64,000 nucleotides of DNA from Schlegelella_A sp963778525 (GCA_963778525.1 CAVZUJ010000001.1:434001-498000); one strand, 5' to 3'. Counted from the stretch's first letter, positions 44,819-54,570 are shown. Program-made: numbers and translations. The notes: generated by a model from the letters alone, not told the origin.

Positions 44819-46239
44819 TCAGCGCGCAGCGGGCAGCCGGCTCGTGCAGCGCAGCGCCGCCAGATCGGTTTCCTTGATGGCGCCCTTCGCTGGCGCGGGC
44901 GACGAGACCGGCTTCGTGAAGCGGACGAGCGCCTCCAGCAGCTGCGAGAAGCGGTGCGCCTCCAGCTCGCTCCTCGACGGATGCAGCCAGGTCGAATTGA
45001 TCTCGAGCTGAATGGCCGGCACGCCGTGCGTGGAGCCGCGAACTTGGTCAGGGTCTGCTGCTTGGCAGCCGCGAAATAGTCGAGCGACAAGTTCGTCAGA
45101 CCTTCGGCGTGCAGGGCGTCGACCAGGCGCGTCAGCCACTCGGTCTGTCCGAGCAGCGAGGCACCGTACATCGTGCCGAGGTCGACCTCGTAGGGCCGGT
45201 TGAAATGGCTGGCATGAATGTCGAGCAGGAGCTTGGGCCGCTGGCTGCCGATCAGCCGTTCCACCGTCCGCTTGAAATCGTTGTCATCGTAGTAGTTCGG
45301 ATCCGACGGGCTGGCATCGACGGTGTAGACGGCCGAGGCACCGGTCAATCGATGCAGGGCCCGCGCCAGGGCGCCGGTGCCGCCACCGTCCTCGAAGCGA
45401 TAGGCGCCTTCACGGAACGGCCGCGTCACGTGCGGCGCGGTCACGAGCAGCGGCGCATCGCCTTCGTCGACCGCGAACCAGGCATCGGGGGCGGCGACGA
45501 CGCAATCGGCTCGGCTGTTCAGCACCGCCTCGTCGCGGACCGCGGCGTCGACCATGCCGACATCGATGATCGCCCGTTTCGGCACCGGCGCGGCCGGCGC
45601 AGGACAGATCGGGCTCTGGCCGTCGAGGCCTTCGTGGTCGATGCGCAAGGTCGGCTTGCCGCTGGTCGGAACGCTCAGCACGAAGATGCTGTCGAAGTCG
45701 TCGCGCGGCCAATCGGGAACGAGCTTCGCATCGCCTCCGCGGCGCGCCACCAGGTCGCGTGCCATCTGCACCAGCAGGTTGTGCTCCCAGGCCACGACGA
45801 GCAGCTGGCCGTCGTGCCGGCGATCGAGCAGCTCGTCTTCGAGGCGGGCCTCTTGCTCGAGGCCGAACCGGGTGTCGACCGGCAGGCCGAGCCGGATCGC
45901 GGTGGGCTCGATGGTCGCCAGTGGCCGGATGTAGTTGTAGTCGTGGCCCACGTCGGGATGGACGCCAGGGTCGGGCGCAAAAAGGGCGTCGGGCCGGCCG
46001 AATTTCGCCACGAGCACATCCGGCAAGGCCAGGGCGCGGTTCAGGCCCTGGCAGCTCAGCTGGCCCAGGCCCAGATCGGGCTTTTCGCCATGGCGAACCA
46101 TCACCAGCGTGACATCGGCGACGGCCGGCGTCGCGACAACCAGCAGGGCCACGACGTGCCCCAACCACCAGGCAAGTTTCAGCGGGCGCACGCCGACAAC
46201 CCGCCTGCCGGTCGATGGCAAGGTTCGTGCGTCTGACAT
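44819..46239 (-). CDS. histidine phosphatase / N-formylglutamate amidohydrolase-like fusion (frameshifted)
   Basis: After a hydrophobic N terminus (LAWWLGHVVALLVVATPAVA) the first ~200 residues form a histidine phosphatase domain with the catalytic VTLVMVRHGEKPD and a later AWEHNLLVQ. The second half, from about residue 235, resembles N-formylglutamate amidohydrolases: PLLVTAPHVTRPF, DGGGTGALARALHRLTGA, LLLDIHASHFNRP and, after a break near 45045, VPAIQLEINSTWLHP. The two domains stay in one frame across the junction. I do not know this fusion from any characterised protein. It follows the GDSL gene's strand and may act in the periplasm. Confidence 0.72.
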
Positions 46240-46298
46240 GCAGCGGAGTTTGGCATGGCGGATACTTGCCATCCGTTTTTGCCAGTCGAGGAACGACG

Positions 46299-47093
46299 AT
46301 GAACGCACCCGCCGAGCTTTCGCGAATGATCACCAGCCTCGAGGGCCGCGTCTCGGCCGACGAATGGCAGGCCCGCGTCGACCTTGCCGCCGCCTATCGC
46401 CTGGTCGCGATGTTCCGCTGGGACGATCTGGTCTTCACCCACATCACCGCGAAGATTCCGGGCACCGAGCACTACCTGATCAACCCCTACGGGCTGATGT
46501 TCGACGAGATCACGGCTTCGAGCCTGGTCAAGATCGACATCGATGGCAAGGTCCTGCAGGAGACGCCTTTTCCGATCAACCCGGCCGGCTTCGTCATCCA
46601 CAGTGCCGTGCACGCGGCGCGCCACGACATCCAGTGCGTCATGCACACGCACACGCTCAACGGCGTGGCCGTGTCGGCGCAAAAGCGCGGGGTGCTGCCG
46701 ATCTCGCAGTTCTCGATCTGCATCCTGTCGAGCCTCGCGTACCACGACTACGAAGGCATGGCGTTGCGCGACGAGGAAAAGCCGCGGCTCGTCGCCGATC
46801 TTGGCGACAAGACGTTCCTGATGCTGCGCAACCACGGCCTGCTGACGGTAGGGCGGACCGTTGCCGATGCCTTCGCGTCGATGTATTTCTTCGAGGCGAC
46901 GTGCGCGGTGCAGTTGCGCGCGCAGGCCGCGGGAACTCTCGCTGACAACGAGCTGATCGAGGTCCGTCCGGAGATCGTCCTGGGAGCCGCCGAGCAGGTG
47001 CGGGCCGCCACGCGCGGCGCAGGACCCGGCGCGCTGATCTGGCCCGGCCTGCTGCGCCGCCTCGACCGCGCCGACGACAGCTGGCGCCATTGA
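46299..47093 (+). CDS. class II aldolase/adducin family protein
   Basis: A 264-residue protein with the zinc-ligand motifs CVMHTHTLNGVAVS and LMLRNHGLLTVGRTV of class II aldolases, plus a typical N-terminal AAAYRLVAMFRWDDLVFTHI. Members include fuculose-phosphate aldolase and decarboxylases or epimerases; the subgroup with this opening is mostly uncharacterised. The stop overlaps the TTG start of the patatin gene by four bases, so they share a transcript. Confidence 0.83.
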   Translation: MNAPAELSRMITSLEGRVSADEWQARVDLAAAYRLVAMFRWDDLVFTHITAKIPGTEHYLINPYGLMFDEITASSLVKIDIDGKVLQETPFPINPAGFVIHSAVHAARHDIQCVMHTHTLNGVAVSAQKRGVLPISQFSICILSSLAYHDYEGMALRDEEKPRLVADLGDKTFLMLRNHGLLTVGRTVADAFASMYFFEATCAVQLRAQAAGTLADNELIEVRPEIVLGAAEQVRAATRGAGPGALIWPGLLRRLDRADDSWRH

Positions 47094-48325
47094 AGGCCGC
47101 CGGGACTTCGCGCCGCAAGGCGCGCCCGGCCAAGGCCAGGGGCGCCGACTCGGGCGCGCGGGAAAAGTGCATCCTGGTCCTGCAGGGCGGCGGCGCCCTC
47201 GGCGCCTACCAGGCCGGCGTCTTCGAGACGCTCTCCGCGATGCAGCATGCGCCCGAGTGGGTGGCCGGCATTTCCATCGGCGCCATCAATGCCGCGCTGA
47301 TCGCCGGCAACCCGCCGGAGCGGCGCGTCGAGCGGCTGCGCGAGTTCTGGGAGCAGGTCTCGTCCTTCCCGTTCGCGCCACCGGCGCTGCCGGCGGCGCT
47401 GCATCGCATCGACGGCGCCCGCGATGTCGTCAACGAGACGAACGCGAACATCGCGATGATGTTCGGGGTCAAGGGCTTCTTCTGCCCGCGCGTGCCGGCC
47501 GCGCCTTTCCAGGCGCCGGGCACGCTCGGCGCCATCAGCTACTACGACACCGAGCCGCTGAAGAAAACGCTCGAGAGCCTGGTCGACTTCGACCTTCTCA
47601 ATTCGGGCACGGTGCGTCTGTCGGTCGGCGCGGTCAACGTCAGGACCGGCAACTTCAAGTACTTCGACACGTCCGACCCGGGCCGCATCGAGCCCCGCCA
47701 CATCATGGCCAGCGGCGCCTTGCCGCCCGGCTTTCCGCCGATCGAGATCGACGGCGAGTTCTACTGGGACGGCGGCATCGTCTCGAACACGCCGCTCCAA
47801 TACGTGCTCGACCAGCAGGCGCTGCGCTCGCGTCTGGTCTTCCAGGTCGACCTCTTCGCGGCGCGCGGCGAGATGCCGGCCACGCTGGCCGAGGCGAGCG
47901 AGCGCGAGAAGGACATCCGCTTCTCGAGTCGCACGCGCATGAACACCACCTTCGAGCTGAAGCGCCAGGCCACGCTGCAGGCGGCCAAGCGCCTGATCGC
48001 GAAGCTGCCGGCGAGCCTGCGCGACGACCCCGACGCCAGGGCCCTGGCCGCCTTGCCGACGGAAGGCGCGGTCTCGGTCGTGCACCTGATCTATCGCAGC
48101 AAGCACTACGAAAGCCAGTCGAAGGACTACGAGTTCTCGCGCGCCTCGATGCTCGAGCACTGGGCCGCCGGCATGGCCGACACGCAAGGCACGCTCGAGG
48201 ACCCGCGCTGGGCCGGGCGCGACCTGCCGCAGCACGGCGTGCACGTGTTCGACTTCGCCTCGACCGCTGAAAGTGCCGCGAAGACCGTTTCGCCGACCAC
48301 ACCCAACAGGACCCTCGCCCCATGA
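47090..48325 (+). CDS. patatin-like phospholipase (DUF3734 type)
   Basis: A 411-residue protein with the patatin oxyanion loop LVLQGGGALGAYQAGVF, the nucleophile GISIGAINAALIAG (GxSxG) and the catalytic Asp in YWDGGIVSNTPLQYVL. The extra C-terminal region with VVHLIYRSKHYESQSKDYEF is the DUF3734 extension. Relatives in PHB-producing bacteria are linked to polyhydroxybutyrate or lipid turnover. The stop overlaps the bdhA start (ATGA), supporting a link to 3-hydroxybutyrate. The start codon is a TTG. Confidence 0.87.
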   Translation: MKAAGTSRRKARPAKARGADSGAREKCILVLQGGGALGAYQAGVFETLSAMQHAPEWVAGISIGAINAALIAGNPPERRVERLREFWEQVSSFPFAPPALPAALHRIDGARDVVNETNANIAMMFGVKGFFCPRVPAAPFQAPGTLGAISYYDTEPLKKTLESLVDFDLLNSGTVRLSVGAVNVRTGNFKYFDTSDPGRIEPRHIMASGALPPGFPPIEIDGEFYWDGGIVSNTPLQYVLDQQALRSRLVFQVDLFAARGEMPATLAEASEREKDIRFSSRTRMNTTFELKRQATLQAAKRLIAKLPASLRDDPDARALAALPTEGAVSVVHLIYRSKHYESQSKDYEFSRASMLEHWAAGMADTQGTLEDPRWAGRDLPQHGVHVFDFASTAESAAKTVSPTTPNRTLAP

Positions 48326-49110
48326 GCAACAAGCTGACCGACAAGATCGCATTCGTCACCGGCGCCGCCAGCGGCATCGGCAAGGAGATCGCCGCCGTCT
48401 ACGCGCGCGAAGGCGCCAAGGTCGCGATCGCCGACATGAACATGGTGGCCGCGCAGGCCGCGGCCGACGAGCTGAAGGCGACCGGCGCGAGCGCCATGGC
48501 GGTGGCCGCCGACGTCACCGACGAGGCCCAGGTCAACGCCGCCGTGGCGGCGGTGGCCAAGGCCTGGGGCGGGATCGACATCCTGGTCAGCAACGCCGGC
48601 ATCCAGATCGTGCATCCGCTCGAGGACTTTCCCTTCGCCGAGTGGAAGAAGATGCTCGCCATCCATCTCGACGGCGCCTTTCTCACCACCAAGGCCTGCC
48701 TGCCGCACATGTATGCCTCGGGCCGCGGCGGCTCGATCATCTACATGGGCTCGGTTCATTCGAAGGAAGCCTCGATGCTGAAGGCGCCCTACGTCACGGC
48801 CAAGCACGGCCTGATCGGCCTGGCCAAGACGGTCGCCAAGGAAGGCGCGAAATACAAGGTCCGCGCCAACGTCATCTGCCCCGGCTTCGTGCGCACGCCG
48901 CTCGTCGACAAGCAGATTCCCGAGCAGGCCAAGGCGCTCGGCATCAGCGAGGCCGAGGTCATCAAGAACGTGATGCTGAAAGAGACCGTCGACGGCGAAT
49001 TCACCACGGTCGCCGACGTCGCCGAAGTGGCGCTGCTTTTCGCCAGCTTCCCGAGCAACGCCCTGACCGGCCAGTCGATGGTCGTCAGCCACGGCTGGTT
49101 CATGCAGTAG
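48322..49110 (+). CDS. bdhA: 3-hydroxybutyrate dehydrogenase
   Basis: A 262-residue classical short-chain dehydrogenase: TGAASGIGKEIAAVYAREG binds NAD, VSNAGIQIVHPLEDFPFAEW is characteristic of BdhA, and the catalytic Ser-Tyr-Lys set is in MGSVHSKEA and APYVTAKHGLIG. The C-terminal LTGQSMVVSHGWFMQ is the usual BdhA ending with the substrate-contact Trp. It converts 3-hydroxybutyrate to acetoacetate in PHB degradation. Coupled to the patatin gene. Confidence 0.92.
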   Translation: MSNKLTDKIAFVTGAASGIGKEIAAVYAREGAKVAIADMNMVAAQAAADELKATGASAMAVAADVTDEAQVNAAVAAVAKAWGGIDILVSNAGIQIVHPLEDFPFAEWKKMLAIHLDGAFLTTKACLPHMYASGRGGSIIYMGSVHSKEASMLKAPYVTAKHGLIGLAKTVAKEGAKYKVRANVICPGFVRTPLVDKQIPEQAKALGISEAEVIKNVMLKETVDGEFTTVADVAEVALLFASFPSNALTGQSMVVSHGWFMQ

Positions 49111-49266
49111 CCAGGCGCGGGCCACTTGTAGGACGGAGGCGGCCGCGCAACCCGTTGCGCGCCGACACCATGTCGCTCCGCCCGCTCAGGGCGGCGGCGG
49201 CCGCGCCCGCCTAGTCTTCTCCCCACGATTTCCGCGCTTCGCGGAAGCACACACGAGGAGAACGTG

Positions 49267-49425
49267 ATGACGCTCGGTACCATTCTGTTGATCGTCCTGA
49301 TCCTGCTTCTGGTCGGCGCCTTGCCGAGCTGGGGCTACAGCCGGAGCTGGGGCTACGGCCCGAGCGGCGGCCTCGGCCTGATCGTCCTGATCCTGGTCGT
49401 GCTGCTGGTTCTCGGACGAATCTGA
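49267..49425 (+). CDS. DUF3309 family small membrane protein
   Basis: A 52-residue protein with two hydrophobic helices (LGTILLIVLILLLVGALPSW and LGLIVLILVVLLVLG) joined by a WGYSRSWGYGPSGG turn, the exact DUF3309 layout. Genes of this family are often strongly expressed or stress-responsive, but no function is known. A GAGGAG ribosome-binding site precedes it, and a perfect intrinsic terminator follows 21 bp after the stop, so it is a single-gene transcript. A 7-bp hairpin (TTCCGCG/CGCGGAA, 49230-49246) lies in its leader. Confidence 0.88.
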   Translation: MTLGTILLIVLILLLVGALPSWGYSRSWGYGPSGGLGLIVLILVVLLVLGRI

Positions 49426-49446
49426 CGCCGCCCGCCATCCCCTCGA

Positions 49447-49471
49447 GGCCCGCATGGTGCGGGCCTTTTTT
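49447..49471 (+). terminator. intrinsic terminator after the DUF3309 gene
   Basis: GGCCCGCA (49447-49454) and TGCGGGCC (49458-49465) form a perfect 8-bp stem with a three-base loop, followed by six T. This is the clearest intrinsic terminator in the window. Confidence 0.9.
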
Positions 49472-49496
49472 CTGCGCGGCGGTACCATAGAAGACG

Positions 49497-50472
49497 ATGG
49501 ACAGCCTCGATCTTCAGGTGCTCGGGCAGGCGCGCGACTGGCGTCGCGCCGGCCATGACGTATGGCTGGTCACCGTGCTCGAGACCTGGGGCTCGGCACC
49601 ACGCCCGCCCGGTGCGCTGCTCGCCATGCGCGACGATGGCCTCGTCGTCGGCTCGGTCTCCGGCGGCTGCGTCGAAGACGACCTGATCGACCGGGTGCGG
49701 CACGGCGAGCGCGTCGCCACGCCGGCACTCATCAACTACGGCGTCAGCAAGGAAGAAGCGGCCCGCTTCGGCCTGCCCTGCGGCGGCAACCTGCGCCTGG
49801 TCCAGGAGCCGCTGACGCAGACGGGCTGGATCGACGAGGTGCTCGAGCGAACCGGCCGGCACGAGCTGGTCGCGCGCGTGCTCGATCTCGCGAGCGGCCG
49901 CGGTGCGGGTCGAGCCGGCGACACGCGGCGAAGCCTTCGCCTTCGATGGCGAGACCCTGCGCGCCCTCTACGGGCCGCGCTGGCGGATGCTGGTGATCGG
50001 CGCCGGCCAGCTCTCGCGCTCGCTCGCCCAGATGGCGCTCGGCCTCGACTTCGAGGTCACCGTCTGCGATCCGCGCGAGGAATACCACCTCACCTGGGAC
50101 GTGCCCGGAACGATCTTCAGCAAGGCCATGCCCGACGACCTCGCCATCGAGATGCAGCTCGATCCGCACAGTGCCGTCGTCGCCGTCACCCACGATCCGA
50201 AGCTCGACGACCTGGCGCTGCTCGAAGCGCTGAAGTCGCCGGCGTTCTACATCGGCGCCCTCGGCTCGCGCGGCAACACCGCGAAGCGGAAGGAGCGGCT
50301 GGCCTTGTTCGACCTGAGCGCGGCCGAGATCGAGCGCCTGCACGGACCGATCGGACTGGACATCGGCAGCCGCACCCCGGCCGAGATCGCGGTCGCGATC
50401 CTGGCCGAGATCATCGCCGTGCGTAATGGCGTCGCGCTGAAGCAGAAGAAGCCCGTCGCGGCGGCGGCGTGA
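49497..50472 (+). CDS. XdhC/CoxI family molybdoenzyme maturation protein (frameshifted)
   Basis: The N-terminal XdhC/CoxI domain has VTVLETWGSAPRPPGALLAM and GSVSGGCVEDDLI with the conserved Cys; after a break near 49905 the Rossmann-like C-terminal domain has RMLVIGAGQLSRSLAQMAL, DPREEYHLTWDV and YIGALGSRGNTAKRKERL. The repaired length is about 325 aa. XdhC proteins insert or sulfurate the molybdenum cofactor of xanthine dehydrogenase-type enzymes; no such enzyme is encoded nearby. Confidence 0.87.
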
Positions 50473-50550
50473 TGAAGCCCCCACGCGAACGACGTTCGCT
50501 GCCCCCGAGGGGGCGCGCCGCCGGCTTGGGAGCGGCCCGGCGCTGGCGGC
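50472..50550. repeat. GC-rich intergenic repeat element
   Basis: The 79 bases between xdhC and aat contain ACGAACGTCGTT-like and GCCCCCGAGGGGGC dyads, then a GC-rich stretch with GGAGCGGCCCGGCGCTGGCGGC. This resembles the interspersed intergenic element that I remember from Comamonadaceae and relatives, where many copies occur per genome. Only one copy is seen in this window. Confidence 0.5.
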
Positions 50551-51309
50551 GTGATCCGCTGGCTGCGCGGCGCCGACGACCCGCTGCCCGAAGCGCGCTT
50601 CGCGCTCGCTCGAGCCAGCGACGCACCTGGCCTCGTCGCCGCCGGCGGCGAGCTGACGCCGGCGCGCCTTGCCGAGGCCTACGGCAAGGGCATCTTCCCC
50701 TGGTACAGCGAAGGCCAGCCGGTGCTCTGGTGGTCGCCCGATCCGCGCATGGTGCTGTTGCCGGCCGAGTTCCGCCTCGCCCGATCGCTGAAGAAGACCC
50801 TGCGCCGGTTCGCCGCGACGAGCCGCTGCGAGCTGCGCGTCGACAGCGACTTTCGCCGCGTCATCACCGCCTGCGCCACGACCTTGCGCGATGGCGAGCC
50901 CGGCACCTGGATCGTGCCGGAGATGATCGAGGCGTATTGCGCGTGGCACGAAGAAGGCCACGCGCACAGCTTCGAGACCTGGATCGACGGCGAGCTGGCC
51001 GGTGGCCTCTACGGCGTCTCGATGGGCCGCATGTTCTACGGCGAATCGATGTTCGCGCATCGCACCGACGCCTCGAAGATCGCGCTCGCCGGCCTCGTGG
51101 CCTTCTGCCGCAGCCATGGCATGGAGACCATCGACTGCCAGCAGCGCACCTCGCACCTGGCCTCCTTCGGCGGGCGCGAGCTGGCACGGCCCGAGTTCCT
51201 GAGGCGCCTGGGCATGGCACTTGCGATGCCTCCGGTCGGCGATTGGACCTATGATTTGCGCATGTGGCGGCAACTGGGCATCGCAAACGCTGAGGACGAC
51301 GCGTCGTGA
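50551..51309 (+). CDS. aat: leucyl/phenylalanyl-tRNA-protein transferase
   Basis: A 252-residue enzyme with the Aat hallmarks GLVAAGGELTPARLAEAYGK, GIFPWYSEGQPVLWWSPDPR and the acceptor-site block SMGRMFYGESMFAHRTDASK. It transfers Leu or Phe from tRNA to N-terminal Lys or Arg, marking proteins for ClpS/ClpAP. The start is a GTG. The stop overlaps the bpt start (TGATG), so the two N-degron transferases are coupled. Confidence 0.94.
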   Translation: MIRWLRGADDPLPEARFALARASDAPGLVAAGGELTPARLAEAYGKGIFPWYSEGQPVLWWSPDPRMVLLPAEFRLARSLKKTLRRFAATSRCELRVDSDFRRVITACATTLRDGEPGTWIVPEMIEAYCAWHEEGHAHSFETWIDGELAGGLYGVSMGRMFYGESMFAHRTDASKIALAGLVAFCRSHGMETIDCQQRTSHLASFGGRELARPEFLRRLGMALAMPPVGDWTYDLRMWRQLGIANAEDDAS

Positions 51310-52524
51310 TGACCCATCCCAAGGAACTCCCCCTCGCCTCGCTCCAGTTCTACGCGACGGCCCCTTATCCGTGCAGCTACATCCCGGGCCGCATGGCGCG
51401 CTCGCAGGTCGCGACGCCGAGCCACCTGATTCACGCCGACGCCTATTCCGGCCTGGTCGCGAATGGCTTTCGGCGCAGCGGCATGTTCACCTACCGGCCC
51501 TATTGCGATGGTTGCCGCGCCTGCCTGCCCCTGCGCGTGCCGGTCGCGGACTTCGCGCCGACGCGCAGCCAGCGGCGCGCGCAACGCGCGCACGGCAAGC
51601 TCGAGGCACGCGTGCTGCGCCTGTGCTTCGTGCCCGAGCACTACCAGCTCTATCTGCGCTACCAGGCCGGCCGGCACATCGGCGGCGGCATGGACCACGA
51701 CTCGATCGACCAGTACACCCAGTTCCTGCTGCAAAGCCGCGTCAACTCGCGCCTGGTCGAGTTCCGCGAGCCCGCAGGCCGACGGCCAGGGCGCGCTGAA
51801 GATGGTCTCCATCCTCGACGTGCTGAACGACGGGCTGTCGGCGGTCTATACCTTCTTCGAGCCGGAAGCCAAATCGAGCTACGGCACCTACAACGTGCTC
51901 TGGCAGATCGAGCAGACCCGGCTGCTCGGCCTGGCCCATGTCTATCTCGGCTACTGGATCGACCGCAGCGGCAAGATGGCCTACAAGGCGCAGTTCGGCC
52001 CGCACGAGCTGCTCGTCAACGGCAAGTGGCAGCGCGCCGGGGCCGCGGCGCGAATCGAACAAGACCTGGGAGACCTGACGACGATGGAATTCAACGTGAC
52101 GCGCGAACAGTGGATCGACCGCTTCGCGATGCGCCTGAGCAACCTGAAGGTCGGCAGCGACCCGGCGCAGTTCCTCGAGCTGGCGCACACGCTCTGGCCT
52201 TTGCGCGGCCAGGTCGCGCCCGAGACCGCGGCCGACAGCGAGTTCACCTCACATGCCGCCGAGCCGTTCGAGAACACGCAACGCTTCGAGCGCACCGAGC
52301 GGATTCCGGTCGAGCGCGTGCAGACGGCCGAAGAATACGTGCGCGACAACGACGAGTGGATTGCCCGTTGCGTTGCTCGCGTGCTGCAGCTCGATCCGAT
52401 CATCAAGGCAGACGAGGCGCGCCGCTCGGTGACCGACCTCGCCCAGCTCGAACGCTGGCGCCTGATGAAGCCCGAGGCGGCGGCCGAGCAGCTCTACACG
52501 CCGATCAAGCCGCGCCAGGCCTGA
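51309..52524 (+). CDS. bpt: aspartate/glutamate leucyltransferase Bpt with C-terminal extension (frameshifted)
   Basis: The Bpt core is clear: ATAPYPCSYIPGRMARSQVA, GFRRSGMFTYRPYCDGCRAC with the conserved Cys set, and after a break near 51775 GLSAVYTFFEPEAKSSYGTY and KMAYKAQFGPHELLV. Bpt moves Leu from tRNA to N-terminal Asp or Glu. The frame does not stop after the usual end (about residue 255) but runs on for about 150 residues (MEFNVTREQWIDRFAMRLSN onward), which I do not recognise. A GGGAG precedes that Met, so it may be a separate gene with the Bpt stop lost. Confidence 0.85.
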
Positions 52525-52531
52525 GGCCGAC

Positions 52532-53017
52532 ATGGGACGCATCGAAGAACGCCTGCTCGAACTCGGCCTGGTCCTGCCGGCGCCGATGCAGGCGCCGGCC
52601 GGTGTCGTCCTGCCGTTCGCGTTCGTGCGCATCGTCGGACGCCGCGCATTCGTTTCCGGCCACGGCCCGCAGAACGCCGACGGCTCGATCGCGGCGCCAC
52701 TCGGCAAGCTCGGGCGCGAGCTCTCCGTCGAGCAGGGCTACGCGGCGGCGCGTCTCACCGCGCTGGCGATCCTCGGCAGCCTGAAGCGAAGCCTCGGCGA
52801 GCTCGACCGCGTCGGCGCCTGGGGCCGTGTCTTCGGCATGGTCAATTCCGCTGCCGGCTTCAATCGCCAGCCGAGCGTGATCAACGGCTTTTCCGATCTG
52901 ATCCTCGAGCTCTACGGCGCCGAGGCCGGCGCCCATTCGCGCAGCGCCGTCGGCATGGCCGAGCTGCCCTTCGACATTCCGGTCGAGATCGAAGCCGAAG
53001 TCGAGCTGCTGGCCTAG
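52532..53017 (+). CDS. RidA family protein, YjgF-like
   Basis: A 161-residue protein of the RidA superfamily: FVRIVGRRAFVSGHGPQNAD, GYAAARLTALAILGSLKRSL and RSAVGMAELPFDIPVEIEAE. It differs from the RidA at 31521 by the opening GRIEERLLELGLVLPAPMQAP, typical of a subgroup of unknown substrate. It starts eight bases after the bpt gene and ends 13 bp before the convergent acyl-CoA ligase gene. Confidence 0.85.
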   Translation: MGRIEERLLELGLVLPAPMQAPAGVVLPFAFVRIVGRRAFVSGHGPQNADGSIAAPLGKLGRELSVEQGYAAARLTALAILGSLKRSLGELDRVGAWGRVFGMVNSAAGFNRQPSVINGFSDLILELYGAEAGAHSRSAVGMAELPFDIPVEIEAEVELLA

Positions 53018-53030
53018 ACCGCCGAGCCGG

Positions 53031-54560
53031 CTAGACGCGCCGCGTCCGGCCCTGCCAGTAAGGCTCGCGCAGCTTGCGCTTGAATATCTTGCCTGTCTCC
53101 TCGCGCGGCAGCTCCTCGTGGAAGGTGACCGTGCGCGGCACCTTGAAGTCGGCCAGGCGCTCGCGCAGGTGGGTTCGCAATTGCGCGGCATCGATCTGCG
53201 CGCCGGCAAGGAGCTGCACCGCTGCGGCAAGCGATTCGCCGAACTCCTCGTCGGGAATGCCGAAGACGGCGCAATCGGCCACGCCGGGCAGGGTCATCAG
53301 CACCGCCTCGATCTCGGCCGGATAGATGTTGACGCCGCCGGAGATCACCATGTCGGACTGCCGATCGACGATGAAGAGATGGCCCTCGTCGTCGAGATAG
53401 CCGAGGTCGCCGAGCGTCCACAGGCCATCGGTCTCGACCTTGCGACGCGCGGCGTCGTTGTTGGCATAGCTGAAGTCGGGCACGGCCGGATCGCGCGCAT
53501 AGAGCAGGCCGACGGTGCCGGCCGGCAGCTCGCGCCCCTCGGACGACAGCACCTTCAGCTGCACGCCGGCAATCGCGCGGCCGGCCGAGCCGGGGCGGCG
53601 CAGCGACTCGGCGCTGTCGATGTGCGAGATCCAGCCGAGCTCGCTCGCTGCGTAGGCTTCGTGGAACACCGGGCCCCACCATTCGATCATGCGCCGCTTG
53701 ACGTCGGGCGCGCAGGCCGAGCCGGTCGAGGCCACGAAACGGACCGAGCTCAGGTCGTAGCGCCGGCGCGTCTGGGCGTCGAGCCGCAGCAGCCGCACGT
53801 ACATCGTCGGCACCAGGTAGAGATGCGAAAGGCGCTCGGATTCGATGAGCTGCAAGGTGCGCTCGGCGTCGAACTTCGGCTCGATCCACAGCTGCGCATC
53901 GACCAGCGCGGCCTGGACGACGTAGCTCACCGGCGCGGAGTGATACATCGGCGCGCTCATGAGCGCCTTCATGCCGGGCTCGATGCCGAGCACCGTGCGG
54001 CTCCTGTCGGCGAGCAGCGCGACTTGCGCCGGCGTCGCCGGATCGCGCCGGATGCCCTTGGGCAGGCCGGTCGTGCCGGAGGTGTAGACCATCGCGCTGC
54101 CGGGCGCTTGCTGCGCCGGCGCGGGCCCGCGCGCGGCATCGCGAAAAGCGCTCCACTTCTGGGCCGCGGGCGACCCGTGCACGGCGACGTCGGCAAGCCC
54201 GAAGGCGCGCCGGGTCGCTTCGAGTGGCGTTGCGACGAACACGCGAACGCCCTCGGGGATCGCGCCCGCGATATCGCCGAGCAGATCGCTGTGGGCGATC
54301 AGCACGCGGGCCTGCGAGTCGGACAGGATATGGCCGACCTCGGCCGCCTTGAAGTGCCAGTTCACGAGGCACCAGCGCGCGCCGATCCAGCGCGCCGCGA
54401 GCATCAGCTCGAGCAGCAGCGGCTCGTTGCGCAACATCAGGGCCACGACCTCGCCCGGGCCGACCCCGGCGTCGCGCAGGGCCGTTGCGCTCTGCATGCA
54501 ACGCTCGAAGAACGCCTCGCCCGCCTCCGTGTCGCCGCCGAAATGAAGCGTGGGCCTCAT
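53031..54560 (-). CDS. AMP-forming acyl-CoA ligase (third of three)
   Basis: A 509-residue ANL-family enzyme. P-loop MVYTSGTTGLPKGIRRDP, adenylate-binding block HEAYAASELGWI, hinge/Asp block WTLGDLGYLDDEGHLFIVDR and the catalytic Lys in RLREETGKIFKRKLR-like ending. It activates a carboxylate to the CoA thioester via an acyl-AMP. It ends the run of three ligase genes, ten bases after the second. Chain length or substrate cannot be read from the sequence. Confidence 0.86.
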   Translation of the reverse strand: MRPTLHFGGDTEAGEAFFERCMQSATALRDAGVGPGEVVALMLRNEPLLLELMLAARWIGARWCLVNWHFKAAEVGHILSDSQARVLIAHSDLLGDIAGAIPEGVRVFVATPLEATRRAFGLADVAVHGSPAAQKWSAFRDAARGPAPAQQAPGSAMVYTSGTTGLPKGIRRDPATPAQVALLADRSRTVLGIEPGMKALMSAPMYHSAPVSYVVQAALVDAQLWIEPKFDAERTLQLIESERLSHLYLVPTMYVRLLRLDAQTRRRYDLSSVRFVASTGSACAPDVKRRMIEWWGPVFHEAYAASELGWISHIDSAESLRRPGSAGRAIAGVQLKVLSSEGRELPAGTVGLLYARDPAVPDFSYANNDAARRKVETDGLWTLGDLGYLDDEGHLFIVDRQSDMVISGGVNIYPAEIEAVLMTLPGVADCAVFGIPDEEFGESLAAAVQLLAGAQIDAAQLRTHLRERLADFKVPRTVTFHEELPREETGKIFKRKLREPYWQGRTRRV

Positions 54561-54570
54561 GCCGGCGCGC

